DNA of 64,000 nt from the NCBI RefSeq assembly GCF_037975245.1, contig NC_092570.1, positions 11,201,001 through 11,265,000 of the forward strand, written 5' to 3'. Position 1 is the stretch's first letter. Each line of letters opens with the position of its first letter. Below the pieces are notes generated by a model that was not told where the DNA came from, ran no database searches, and saw nothing but the letters and a program-made list of their open reading frames with translations. Position numbers and translations under genes: made by a program. This stretch comes from Apostichopus japonicus. Lineage: Eukaryota; Echinodermata; Holothuroidea; Aspidochirotida; Stichopodidae. Shown one piece after another: positions 1 to 14,638 of the stretch.

Positions 1-3000
1 TTATTCGGTACCGATCAATCGAATGTTCGGTACCGATCAATCGAATGTTCGGTACCGATCGATCGAATGTGTCATACCGTTATATCGAATGTACGGTACC
101 GATCAATCGAATGTGCGGAACCGATTAATCGAATGTTCGGTACCGATCAAACGAACGTTCGGTACCGATCAATCGAATGTGTTCTATCATTAAATCGAAT
201 GTTCGGTACCGATCACTCTAATGTTCGATACCGATTAATCGAATGTTCGGTACCGATCAAATGAACGTTCGGTACCGATCAATCGAATGTGTACTATCGT
301 TAAATCGAATGTTCGGTCCCGTTCAATCGAATGTGCGGATTCGATCAATCGAATTTTCGGTACCGGTCAATCGAATATGCGGTACCGATCAATCGAATGT
401 TCAATACCGATCAATCGAATGTGCAATACCGATCAATCGATTATTCGGTACCGATCAATCGAATGTTCGGTATCGATCAATCGAATGTTCGGTACCGATC
501 GATCGAATATGTTTTACCTATCAATCGAATCTGCGATACCGCTCAACCGAATATTCGGTACCGATCAATCGAATGTTCCGTACCGATCAATCGAATGTGC
601 GGTACCGATCAATCGAAGGTTCGGTTCCGATCATTTGAATGTGCGGTACCGATCAATCGAATGTTTGATACCGATTAATCGAATATTCGGTACCGATCAA
701 TCGAATGTTCGGTACCGATCAATCGAATATTCGGTACCGATCAATCGAATGTGCGATACCGATCAATCGAATGTTTGATACCGATCAATCGAATGTTCGG
801 TACCGATCGACCGAATGTGTGATATTGATCAATCGAATGTACGATACCGATCAATCGAATGTTAGGTACCGATCAATCGAATGTTTGATACCGATCAATC
901 GAATGTTCGGTACCGATAAATCGAATGTGCGATACCGATCAATCGAATGTTCGGTACCGATCGATCGAATGTGTGATATCGATCAATCGAATGTACGATA
1001 CCGATCAATCGAATGTTAGGTACCGATCAATCGAATGTGCAATACCGATCAATCGATTGTTCGGTACCGATCAATCGAATGTGCGGTACCGATCAATCGA
1101 ATGTTCAATACCGATCAATCGAATGTGCAATACCGATCAATCGATTATTCGGTACCGATCAATCGAATGTTCTTACCGATCAATCTAATGTTCGATACCG
1201 ATCGATCGAATGTGTCATACCGTTATATCGAATGTGCGGTACCGATCAATCGAATGTGCGGAACCGATTAATCGAATGTTCGGTACCGATCAAACGAACG
1301 TTCGGTACCGATCAATCGAATGTGTTCTATCATTAAATCGAATGTGCGGTACCGATCACTCTAATGTGCGATACCGATTAATCGAATGTTCGGTACCGAT
1401 CAAATGAACGTTCGGTACCGATCAATCGAATGTGTACTATCGTTAAATCGAATGTTCGGTCCCGATCAATCGAATGTGCGGATTCGATCAATCGAATTTT
1501 CGGTACCGGTCAATCGAATATGCGGTACCGATCAATCGAATGTTCAATACCGATCAATCGAATGTGCAATACCGATCAATCGATTATTCGGTACCGATCA
1601 ATCGAATGTTCGGTACCGATCGATCGAATATGTTTTACCTATCAATCGAATGTGCGATACCGCTCAACCGAATATTCGGTACCGATAAATCGAATGTTCC
1701 GTACCGATCAATCGAATTTGCGGTACCGATTAATCGAAGGTTCGGTTCCGATCATTTGAATGTGCGGTACCGATCAATCGAATGTTTGATACCGATTAAT
1801 CGAATATTCGGTACCGATCAATCGAATGTTCGGTACCGATCAATCGAATATTCGGTACCGATCAATCGAATGTGCGATACCGATCAATCGAATGTTTGAT
1901 ACCGATCAATCGAATGTTCGGTACCGATAAATCGAATGTGCGATACCGATCAATCGAATGTTCGGTACCGATCGATCGAATGTGTGATATCGATCAATCG
2001 AATGTACGATACCGATCAATCGAATGTTAGGTACCGATCAATCGAATGTTTGATACCGATCAATCGAATGTTCGGTACCGATAAATCGAATGTGCGATAC
2101 CGATCAATCGAATGTGCGGTACCGATCGATCGAATGTGTGATATCGATCAATCGAATGTACGATACCGATCAATCGAATGTTAGGTACCGATCAATCGAA
2201 TGTGCAATACCGATCAATCGATTGTTCGGTACCGATCAATCGAATGTGCGGTACCGATCAATCGAATGTTCAATACCGATCAATCGAATGTGCAATACCG
2301 ATCAATCGATTATTCGGTACCGATCAATCGAATGTTCGGTACCGATCAATCTAATGTTCGATACCGATCGATCGAATGTGTCATACCGTTATATCGAATG
2401 TGCGGTACCGATCAATCGAATGTGCGGAACCGATTAATCGAATGTTCGGTACCGATCAAACGAACGTTCGGTACCGATCAATCGAATGTGTTCTATCATT
2501 AAATCGAATGTGCGGTACCGATCACTCTAATGTGCAATACCGATCAATCGATTGTTCGGTACCGATCAATCGAATGTGCGGTACCGATCAATCGAATGTT
2601 CAATACCGATCAATCGAATGTGCAATACCGATCAATCGATTATTCGGTACCGATCAATCGAATGTTCGGTACCGATCAATCTAATGTTCGATACCGATCG
2701 ATCGAATGTGTCATACCGTTATATCGAATGTGCGGTACCGATCAATCGAATGTGCGGAACCGATTAATCGAATGTTCGGTACCGATCAAACGAACGTTCG
2801 GTACCGATCAATCGAATGTGTTCTATCATTAAATCGAATGTGCGGTACCGATCACTCTAATGTGCGATACCGATTAATCGAATGTTCGGTACCGATCAAA
2901 TGAACGTTCGGTACCGATCAATCGAATGTGTACTATCGTTAAATCTAATGTTTGGTCCCGATCAATCGAATGTGCGGATTCGATCAATCGAATTTTCGGT

Positions 3001-3530
3001 ACCGGTCAATCGAATATGCGGTACCGATCAATCGAATGTTCAATACCGATCAATCGAATGTGCAATACCGATCAATCGATTATTCGGTACCGATCAATCG
3101 AATGTTCGGTACCGATCAATCGAATGTTCGGTACCGATCGATCGAATATGTTTTACCTATCAATCGAATGTGCGATACCGCTCAACCGAATATTCGGTAC
3201 CGATCAATCGAATGTTCGGTACCGATCAATCGAATGTGCGGTACCGATCAATCGAAGGTTCGGTTCCGATCATTTGAATGTGCGGTACCGATCAATCGAA
3301 TGTTTGATACCGATTAATCGAATATTCGGTACCGATCAATCGAATGTGCGATACCGATCAATCGAATGTGTGGTACCGATCAATCGAATGTTCGGTACCG
3401 ATCAATCGAATGTGCGGTACCGAACAATCGAATGTGTACTATTGCGGTACCGATCAATCGAATATGTGATACCGATCAATCGAATGTTCGGTACCGATCA
3501 ATCGAATGTGCGGTACCGATCAATCGAATA
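1..3530. repeat. 22-bp satellite array with higher-order repeats
   Basis: About 160 tandem copies of a 22-bp unit whose core reads GGTACCGATCAATCGAATG. It contains the palindrome CGGTACCG and the near-palindrome CGATCAATCG. Variants recur in blocks: the block at 67-264 reappears at 1210, 2376 and 2706, and spacings are multiples of 22 apart from one 1-base deletion near 1172. Because 22 leaves remainder 1 on division by 3, all three plus frames cycle through the same 22 codons. No stop occurs in that cycle, so many apparent ORFs here are artefacts. The array runs off the left edge. Satellite DNA (possibly pericentromeric or heterochromatic) is an inference. Confidence 0.97.
2200..2859. repeat. 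330-bp higher-order unit, two tandem copies
   Basis: Bases 2200-2529 and 2530-2859 are consecutive copies of a 15-monomer block. The order of monomer variants is the same in both, and the reading of 2200-2502 is the same as that of 2530-2832. This points to recent unequal exchange inside the satellite. Confidence 0.85.
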
Positions 3531-3775
3531 TGAAAGGGTTCGTTATTCATAATGGCAATAAAGGCTCGTTATTCATAATAAAAAGGGATTATAATTCATA
3601 AGGTCCGGTATTCGTAATGGAAACAAAGGTTCGATATTCATAATGGGCAAAACGGTTCGATATCCATAATGGACTAAAAGTTTCGTTATTCGTAATGGGA
3701 CAAAGGGTTCGATATTCATAACGGAGCGTAGGCTCCGTTATTCACAATAGGAAAAAGGTTCGTTATTCATAATAG
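3531..3775 (+). repeat. ~26-bp degenerate tandem repeat, forward array
   Basis: Nine or ten units of the form GGTTCGTTATTCATAATGG plus an A-rich linker follow the satellite directly. The units are more diverged than the 22-bp monomers. The reverse complement of the same unit forms the array at about 4181-4480, and a few inverted units lie at 3865-3925. Confidence 0.85.
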
Positions 3776-3929
3776 GAGAGAAGACAAAAGACGTCCTCCA
3801 TTTTCCTACCAAATTGTACGGAAACTGCATAAACTTGTACGTTTCCTAAAGGGGTCTTTTTCTTCATTGTGAATGATACCGAACCTTTTTTGCCAAGCCT
3901 ATTACGAATAACAAACCCTTTGTTTGTAT

Positions 3930-4179
3930 GTATGTATGTATGTATGTATAGTGATCTTCCCGCAAGCAGGAACTCGCGAAAGAAGCCATGGAGGCTTATA
4001 GACTCGCAAGCTGACCGTAGCCAATCTCTCGGCACACATCCATTTAACGTCCATGTCGGGAAGTTGTCATTGAACAACACCCTTGCCAGACGACACACAT
4101 TGCTGTCGGCGGGGAATCGAACCGGGGATCTCATGACTGGGAGACGCCGGCGTTAACCATTAGGCTATACACTCCGCCC
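3930..4179 (-). mobile_element. tRNA-derived SINE with CATA tail
   Basis: Read on the minus strand, the head has an A box (TAGCCTAATGG) and a B box (GGTTCGATTCC) at tRNA-like spacing. These are the internal RNA polymerase III promoter elements. A ~150-bp non-tRNA body follows, and the element ends in repeated CATA (plus-strand TATG at 3932-3950). There is no intact cloverleaf or clean 3' end, so it is a SINE and not a tRNA gene. It sits inside the inverted arm of the 26-bp repeats. Confidence 0.75.
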
Positions 4180-4180
4180 G

Positions 4181-4480
4181 TTCCATTGTTCCATTGTGAA
4201 TAACGAATCTTTTTGTCAGTTATTGATTACGAACCCTTTGCCCTATTATGAATATCCAACCCTTCGTCCTATTATGAATAACGAGCCTTTTTCACCATTA
4301 TGAATATGGAACCCATTTACCAATTATGAACAACGAACCTTTTTTCCCATTATGAATAACGAACCTCATGAACAATGAACATTTTTGCTCATTATGAATA
4401 GCGAACCTTATAAACAATGAACCTTATGGATGATGACCCTTAGGAACAATGAACCTTATGAATATAGAATATTATGAATA
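4181..4480 (-). repeat. ~26-bp degenerate tandem repeat, inverted array
   Basis: Units reading CATTATGAATAACGAACC are the reverse complement of the repeats at 3531-3775. The two arrays face each other with the SINE between them, giving an imperfect inverted repeat of ~250-300 bp per arm. Confidence 0.8.
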
Positions 4481-4777
4481 TCGGGCTGTCACCACTGTTA
4501 GAACTATTACTTTCACTTTCCGTGCTTTCAAAACGCTTATAAGAATAAGCACCTCCACTAGAAACATGACCCTTATCAAAATTTATGCCTGCCCGCATCA
4601 AATTTTGGTAATACTAGTAATACACTTGTGTCTTGCCTAATTATGCTCAGATTCTTACAGTAACACTTCCAACAGTTATAGTTATGACTTTTCAGTTTTA
4701 CTTTAGTTTAGTGATAACAAATAAGAAAATGTACCTAGCCTAGCCCTAGGCTGAGAGGCCCAACTGGACTATGCAGT

Positions 4778-7000
<2,223 letters not shown>

Positions 7001-7004
7001 TATA

Positions 7005-7165
7005 AAGTTCAACCCTTACCGAAATCCCAGATCTGGATTTATGTCAGGTTTAATCTGGCCACATAAAGCCAGATATAGCTATTCCAGATATACAGATAAA
7101 GTTTTATCTGGCCATATAAAGCCAAATATAACTTTATATACAGTTATTCCAGATAAACAGATTAA
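7005..7165 (+). repeat. CCAGATA palindromic repeat cluster (copy 1)
   Basis: Degenerate short repeats built from CCAGAT/ATCTGG half-sites and ATCTGGCCATATAAAGCC blocks. They start next to a GTTCAACCCTTACCGA-like edge. The reverse complement of this edge and of the repeats is found at 15250-15635, so both are copies of one dispersed repeat in opposite orientation. Confidence 0.75.
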
Positions 7166-7245
7166 AGGGGCTACACAATTAATCCAGCCAAGCAATTAAT
7201 GTCAGATGCCCTCTATTTTTCTCAAACTTCTGATTCAGTCATACA
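7166..7245 (+). repeat. Short segment shared with 25070-25145
   Basis: About 80 bp matches 25070-25145 at high identity. In copy B it lies almost next to the start of the large duplication. In copy A ~3.4 kb (7246-10634) separates it, so either A gained or B lost that stretch. Confidence 0.7.
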
Positions 7246-8829
7246 CCATTTAGTGATCATAAGGCCTAACAATTGAGTTTGCGAAGACACAGGTAACAAC
7301 TCTGGCCCATCGTAAAACCCTTATTATTGTCCGTGCAACATGGTCGTAATTTGGAAGACTTCTTTGAAAACATTTTTTTTTTATCAAATTTATGATCGAC
7401 CACATTCCTATGTGCAGTAAGTTGCATTGTACAGAATCCATCAGTAGTTCTACCACTTCTATTCTTTTGGGAACTTGTTGGCACTTTCGCTTCGTTAGGT
7501 CATAACAATGAACCCACTGTTCTGCAACTTCACTGTAATTGATCTACCTGCATCTGAGAATATTCCAACTGCAGACTGACTGTTTGGTGACCATGAACTG
7601 ATACCCCGTTCCCACGAACGTGGTCTTACTTCAAGCAAGCATAGGTGGAGCTAAAACTGTAACCGCAGATAAGCCCTGCAATTTGAACCCGCGTATCAAC
7701 AAGTTAACTCCAGGCATAGCGGCACGCTTGGAAAACCTTGGAAAACGTCCGAACCAGGTTATTGCAATAGAGAATACGAGCAGTGATCGACAGCTATGCA
7801 GTGAGTCTTTTCGACACGTGTAGATATCATCCAAGCAGCACACACATGCTAATTTCCATCGGGGCTTTCCCGATACGGCCAATGTTTACCACCTTTGAAA
7901 AAGTCAATGCACTGGGCAGGGAAATCATTGTTCGTATCTGAAGCGCAATATTTTGAGTGGTACGACTTTTTGCGGGGGTTAAGTAATAAAAATCTTTCAT
8001 AGTTTCCAAAATAAAAAACAAATAAAATGGAAAACCTAAATATAATCATATCAATTATATCTAGCAGATTTGCCGACTTTGTGTGCCTACAATTGTTCCA
8101 ACAACTCTGGAAAAAATCTGTTTGCACACTTTACCCAAAAGAAATATTTAACCCCTAACACAAAATGGTTGGGTTGGGCTCGATGTCCGCACCTGTTTTA
8201 TACTGTACCATTGGACTTGACATAGATGTAAAAACTTTTCTTGGCAAGTTGCCAACAAGAAATTCCACTCCAGTGTAATTTGCTAGTATTGCATCAAAGA
8301 AGTTATGGCGTGTCGACTAAACGCTTTACAGTGGCACATTTCCTGTTATTACTTTCTAATACAGAGTTCGCAGTATTCGAAGTGAACGTATTGGTTTTGG
8401 TGTGCTTTTACGAACATTCGCCTCATTGACTAGTCTTTGTAGGTCTAGAACACTCCTCCTTTGTTACTAGATCAATTCATGCTGGCTTAATATACATTCA
8501 TCTCACATGGTAGGCCTACGCATAACTATTTGAAGAAAAAGTATGTTGTACATCCCCTTATGATCAGATGTAAGATAATGTGGTACAATAATGACTCCAA
8601 AGCAGCGTTCATAATTCATTTCTTACACTTTAAAAATTTGCGGGAAATTAGTGCTAACCCAAACGATGGTCGCGGGAAATCTTACAAGTGTATCACGTCA
8701 TATCACGTCATATCTCCCTGTTATTTTTTGTTGTTTTTTGTTGTTGCTTATTTCGGACCATACTCTGAATGACGTGAAACAAAAACTTGCTGGCCTGCCA
8801 AAATCTCGATAATCCCCCCCCCCCCCCAG

Positions 8830-9290
8830 TTAAACAACAGTACCTATGCTATCTGAATTGTCTGGTAGCCCTTAGACGTTACCTTAAAAACTAATAAATA
8901 ATTTTCCAAATGTGCATTTGACAGAGAAACAATTTTTTAATCGTTTAGGGTGGATATTTCAAATATACTTGAACAGTAGAGAACGTGACGTCATCTTCGC
9001 AAATGCAGATTGCGACATAACCCACGATCCAAACAGTTCCTGCAGTAACCATGACAAATACCGCGTTTGAATACAGATTAATTTCTTTGTTAATTTTCGG
9101 TGAAATTCAATATAAATTATATATGTTTTAAAACAATCGTTGAGCCGTCATATATGTTGTGCATCAGTGTTTTCGTGGTTTTTGTGTAACACAACGAAAG
9201 TTTGAACAGAAGACTCTTCGTTGTTTATCCTTTTGCTGTAAAGTTGATCCGTGAATTTTATCTCAGCAATATTTTCTAATTTATATGTTT
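8830..9290 (+). repeat. Dispersed repeat, inverted copy at 20870-21500
   Basis: A stretch running from a TTGTCTGGTAGCC-like edge through a run ending near ATCCGTGAATTTTATCTCAG appears as its diverged reverse complement at 20870-21500, with many small differences. Neither copy holds a coding frame. It is probably an old non-autonomous transposon; its class is not clear. Confidence 0.7.
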
Positions 9291-9299
9291 TAGTTATAA

Positions 9300-10630
9300 C
9301 ATTTATCTTAAATATATTCCATTGATAACGATTACTGCGGTTACAACTATTCTATGACTAATAAATGTATCCACATATTTCCCCTCTACTCAGTTTGAAT
9401 TCATATGCTTTCACAAATTTTTTAAACAAACGTTACTAAGTTTATGCGCAACTTAAATCCATCTTCGTTCAAAGTCCGATATTTGGCACCATGCCACGAT
9501 TGCAGTTCGAGCTCTACACTATTAAACAGCTGGTCCTGCATCAGTATCTGGGTCGCTAATTGACTTGTGTTTTATGTTTTAAGATGATAGCAATTAACCA
9601 ATCACATATTTCAACTGGTAAACGTCATTCATCAATGCTGTAGATAGCGAATGTAAACTCCACCCATATTCCCTTATATGGACGTTTACTACGAGTTTCA
9701 TTGACCATGATTTTGACTTGGAGACACCCAGTCTAAACGGCAGGAAAAAGTTCAGCACATCGGTTTCATGTCTATAAACATGTTCCCGCATCGGGATGTG
9801 TACACAGCAATTCTTTACGGTCAATTTTAAGTCTTGTCTTTTTAAGTTAGCAAACATGTGTGCTGTGGCTCTTGTTTGACTGAATCCAGAATGCATTCAT
9901 TCTAGTTATCCTTTTATTTTTACTTTGGTATGTGAATTACAAATTTTTCTTTTATAGGGCCTATTAGATTGTAGAATATTACGGGCCTGATGAGTTAGTA
10001 ACTAGGCTACGTGTTAGTTGGGATACTACATATTATGTTCCTGATTATTGCGGCATGTCCCATCAAGTTTCGACATATTATTTTCGTCGCACCAAATGCC
10101 AAGCTATGCGAATACTTCATCGTCTGACCACATACTTCGCTCTGTCTACTTGTGCGACAAATTGTACAGGAAAATAATAATAGTAATAATAATAATAATG
10201 GCCTTTCCGGTTATCTGGACGTCTTCAAGAAAGCAACTCACACGTTATACTCACACGTTATACATTATTTATGCGAATATACACGGGCAGCTACACTGTG
10301 TAGGCCTACTACTCAGCAATGCCTTACGTAATTCCTTCATTCTCACTGCATCAGTCCATTGTACACATGCACAACCAATTTGAAAATAGACACAGTTTAT
10401 GTTGATACAGAAATAAGCAAGCGGCGGAAACCACAACTGATAAAATCCATCGTATCTTTTACACCCCCAAGGCAATAGTTTATTTACATTGGTCAACGTT
10501 TACCCGGGCTTAGCTGTCCTAACCCCACCTTTCATGAGGGGCTTGCCCCGTTCCCACGGAGTTAAAGGGTGGATCGACTTGCCCTAGCCTCGATCGGTCG
10601 ATCGAGAGTGAAGCAAGCCCGCGTTCGTGG
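9300..10630. other. No gene recognised
   Basis: AT-rich sequence. The 100-codon minus-strand frame at 9594-9896 has no recognisable motif, no splice context and an unremarkable composition, so it is not called. Confidence 0.5.
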
Positions 10631-12387
10631 GAACAGGCTATGAGGGTTGTGTCATTGTGTGTGTGGGGTTCAGATAGTGAAAGGTACTTTTTCACCTCAA
10701 CCATAGTAGAGTGACTGGAATGCTGTATAGGCATAGATGTTTATGTAATTGGAGAACGCCAAAGGAGCTGTTAAATGTACTACTTGGAATGACCTGTTAT
10801 AATTTGTAGTGTCGGACATGTGGGTAATTTTTACACACATTGAAGGTTCACCTCTGCACTGTGGGCAAACAAATTCATAAATCTTCGGCTCGGCCAAGTG
10901 CAAAGGATGTGATGCTTATTTATTTCGTTAGTTATTTTCACTTATGTAATGCATAGTGGTAATTCAATATAACATATGTTTGGGTGTAATTCTCTTCACC
11001 TTGGAGGGACATATTTTGTTGGGACATGCCTTCCCCTCCAAAGATCAACAATAATTCTGCTTTTGACAAAAGTTTGACACAGTAGCAGATGATTCAGATG
11101 GGGTGGGGATGGGGGTTGGTGGGGACGGGGCAGGCCCATATTAGCTTCAAAATGGAAAAATATAAGAAAAAAAAAGGTGAAAAAGAAACAAAGGAGATCT
11201 GACTAGTGGTTCCAAATTTTTACCTATTTAATTTCAAATTGATGATTCAGGAGCCAAGGCTGGGGTGCTTACCAACCACCCCCGGCTACCATTCTGGCAC
11301 TAATAATTGGTACAATTTTTCATACCATCTTTTTTGTCAGAGTATAGCCTACTGCAGGAACATTGTAATGAGCTTTATTGACCAGATCTGACTGAAAGTT
11401 TATTTTTACTGTGAAACCTTGTGATGGATCCATTGTGGGAGAGGGAACTGCATGGGTTTAATGCCTCCCCCAATCCCCTTATTTATTTTATTTTGTGAAC
11501 ATTTTACAATAACGACGAGGCTGATATTAGGGTGTGATTGAATTAACAACTAGCCAGACATTTTTTGTAGGCATATGCAGCAAACAACATCCATAAATCA
11601 TGTTTTATTTTGGAGAAGTGATCTTATAACTTAGTTAACTATTAAGAATGTATATATATATATATATATATATGGCAACACCCAATGTGAGTCTTTGTGA
11701 GCAAATTCATCACATCAGCCATAAAAATAACTTCCTTCTGTTATTTATGACAATTTAAGGCAGATCACATCATTTTACAAAAACATTGAATTTTATGAAG
11801 TCTAAGTTCAGAGTATTACTGTAAATAGGTTGCCTCTGGAGTATTCATTAAAACAGTGTCACAGCAAATACCGTAATTGTATACAAAAACAACCGATACT
11901 CATGGCTTGTACAGTAAGTACTGTTCATGTTCTGTAACACATGTGATGAACACAAAGTAGTAATTACTGATGCACGGTTGTGGGAGAGTAGTTGCTGTAC
12001 CAATCATTGAGTGCTAGTTCTTTAATACGCTATTGTAAAATGAAGTCCTATCTAGTAATTTTTGCTATAAGCAGGTCTACGGATAGACCCGAACATGGCC
12101 TTTCTTCGTTATCTTCATGACGAAATGGAGTCATATAAAGAGAGTTGTGAACTGTAATCAAGAGCTACTGTAACCTAGTTACTGTACTAGCTATATAGTA
12201 CCGACTGACAATATTTGCTAAATAATATGATACTGGTTGCTTTATTTTGGCTAGTTTTACATGATAATTTATATTTGGGATTAGGGTTGCAAGAGCCCCG
12301 TCATAACTTTCATTTAGAACCCAAGATCCAAGCAGATCATATGTCAAGACGTTTTCTGCCTAAACATTAAACAAACATACATTTTCG

Positions 12388-12927
12388 CAGACATTCCGAC
12401 TCACACGCATTTGGCGTGTGACACACGCATTTCCAGCCCTTCACACGCTCACACGCTATGTGCACTTTATCACACGCAATCCACAAACAATCTCCGAAAA
12501 AACCGTCCTGAAAGATGCTAAAAAGGCTACATACCTCTACAACACAAAGCAACTTTGAGTACTTACACTAACAAGAGTATTGCATTTGCCATGGTGGTGG
12601 TGGAAAACGCCGGGTGGGAGAGGTGTTGGTACTAGAGATTGAAAAGTGCGCTTCAATTTCCGATATAAATGTTCAATTACGTTAGCAAGTGATTACTTTC
12701 ATCGATTCATGAAAAGTCTTTGTTGAGAATTGTCATGCTTGTAGAGTTCAATAACATATATGATGATGAAATTCTCAATATAAAATTACTCAGAGAAACT
12801 GAAAAAGAATGCACCATTTTACATCTAGGCAGTTAAAAATACAAAAAAAAATTCCACCCTCCCCTTAGACCCCTCCCCCGCTGCCGCTGATCACACTCAT
12901 AAATTTTCCTCAATGTTGGAAAGTCTG
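12388..12927. mobile_element. 540-bp MITE private to copy A
   Basis: The ends are inverted (CAGACATTCC and GGAAAGTCTG, nine of ten matching). Copy B has continuous sequence at this point (29660-29675), which proves insertion into A or precise loss from B. The flanks TTTTCG and TTTTTG look like an imperfect 6-bp target duplication. There is no coding frame. Part of it (12790-12860) recurs inverted near 17540-17625. Confidence 0.75.
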
Positions 12928-13882
12928 TTTTTGGTCATTAATAATGGACCTGAAGCTTTGGATCTAGCAATGGTCCAAAGATATGACCTACTGATACTGG
13001 GACACAGGTCATGTAATAGTACCTACAGGTACACTGCATATAGGTCTTTTATTTACTGGAAAGCCGGCAGAACTGGACATTACAATCTTGTAGTCATCCC
13101 ATCCTGTGCAGTTTTGGTGCATAAGGAACAGGTTTCCATCAGAGGATTGTCACTACACAGGATTTAAAGTTGGCATATTTTAGTAAATCATATTTACATT
13201 AAGAAACATATATGTTTTTCAATGCATATCATGGATTATGAGATAACTTTCTTTGAGGGTACGGAAAGGACCAGATATTGTTTAAGAAAAAGCCAATACA
13301 TGCTAGACATGTTTATTTTGACATATGTAGGCCTTAATATATTGACCTATAGAGGCTACACTTCTCGATGTCATATGCATGAACAGCTGAAAAATATAGG
13401 ATAGGTAGTTGTGGAAAATGGGTGGGTTTTTTTTCCAAAGCAACTATCCATACCTCGCAGATATGGCCACAAAAACTGCCTCACTTGTCTCACTTTCACC
13501 AGAAATGTACTATACGCACAATTTCAGTAGTTCTTATACCAATTTGGTGAAAAAATTTGGTGAGGTTAAATTATATGGGCATAACTTTCATAATGCTGTT
13601 TGCTTGCAGTATTTTATCTCCAGTGAATTAAAGAGCTTACATCCATAACATTTGGTCTAATGCAAGCTGTGATAACGAAGGGGACCAAATAATAATAATA
13701 ATAATTATAATCATATGATGGTACGGTTTTTAATGTTCTTTTGTCAAGAGTTTTGTCAAACATTCTACCATCTTTTAACTGCTAATAATAATTTTACTTC
13801 TACTGTTCAATGTTTGATTATTCATATCACATATTTGTAGAAATGAGCTTAAGAATCTACAACCATTGATTATCTGTAAACC

Positions 13883-14385
13883 CATATGGGTAGGAGGCGG
13901 GGGGCTGCAGCCCCCCCAACCAAATTTTTTTGTGAAATATGCTGAGAATTTTACGGGCACCTACTGAAAGAAGAAAAATTTGCAGTGTGTTTTTCAAGTT
14001 TGTTTGTGAAAATTCGGGCAATATGCTGAGAATTTTTTGGGCACCTATTGAAAGAAGAATAATTTGCAATGTGTTTTTTAATGGTTAAACTGATATTATT
14101 ATTATTATCGTTATTATTGTAACGACTTCCCCAATAATTATAACCAATATGGAAGGGTAATAACACGGAAAATATAACCAAAATTTTACGCGCGCGTTCA
14201 ACATCTTAGTGTGCATATCAAATAGGCATTCATCGGTTAAAGGCATGTGATGTAATAAACGATGAATGCCTATATGATATGCACATTAAGATGTTGAACG
14301 TGCGCGGAGCAGGCAAAAAAATTGGTTTTATTTTTCGGGCAAGTTGTTACAGCACCCCAAATCAAATTAGGCTCCTATGCCTATG
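13883..14385. mobile_element. CATAGG-family MITE, copy 1
   Basis: Starts CATATGGGTAGGAG and ends CTCCTATGCCTATG, forming inverted termini. It is flanked by an 8-bp duplication TGTAAACC (13875-13882 and 14386-14393). Copy B shows the empty site at about 34735. The interior has a hairpin whose arms carry ATGCCTATATGATATGCAC-like sequence. The 8-bp duplication suggests a hAT- or P-like source transposase, but no transposase is present. Confidence 0.85.
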
Positions 14386-14577
14386 TGTAAACCCACTCTT
14401 ATATTGGCTCTGTAAGTCTTCCATTGTTGGCTTATGGACGGTGGACACTCTTGGTATATATTTTTTTGTTCATCAAGTAGGAGTTTTCCAGCCTGTTTGA
14501 ATGAACATAGATTAACTACCAGAAATTTCACGATGTTCTCCTGAAATGCACAATGTATCCATAGGTTTTGGGCCCTT

Positions 14578-14638
14578 TCACAGGTACCGGATGCCATTGT
14601 TTGGCCCGGCGGTGGCTTTGGAGTACTTCACCTTCACC
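14578..14638 (-). pseudogene. Decayed duplicate of the terminal exon at 34875-34977
   Basis: It keeps the CAG acceptor and the opening V-K-V-K-Y-S codons of the copy B exon. An 8-base insertion (GCCGGGCC) then shifts the frame, giving a stop after 19 codons. The upstream exon found next to copy B is not seen beside copy A. Hence it is read as a non-functional copy. If copy A is instead the original, the copy B frame would be derived. Confidence 0.45.

Noticed and set aside
1-3530. CRISPR array
   Set aside because: No alternating unique spacers; it is a pure tandem satellite in a eukaryotic context.
67-3552. Many long plus-strand ORFs encoding FGTDQSNVRYRSIEC-type repeats
   Set aside because: They are the 22-bp satellite read in frames that lack stops by arithmetic; no start context or non-repeat sequence.
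3763-4134. 123-codon minus-strand ORF
   Set aside because: Runs through the tRNA-SINE and the 26-bp repeats.
4090-4175. tRNA gene candidate
   Set aside because: A and B boxes are present but the acceptor and anticodon stems are not intact; better explained as a SINE head.
7669-7800. Possible plus-strand exon (NLNPRINKLTPGIAARLENL...) between AG and GTGAGT
   Set aside because: The acceptor lacks a pyrimidine tract, no neighbouring exon is phase-compatible, and the opposite strand is equally open. Left as a weak candidate only.
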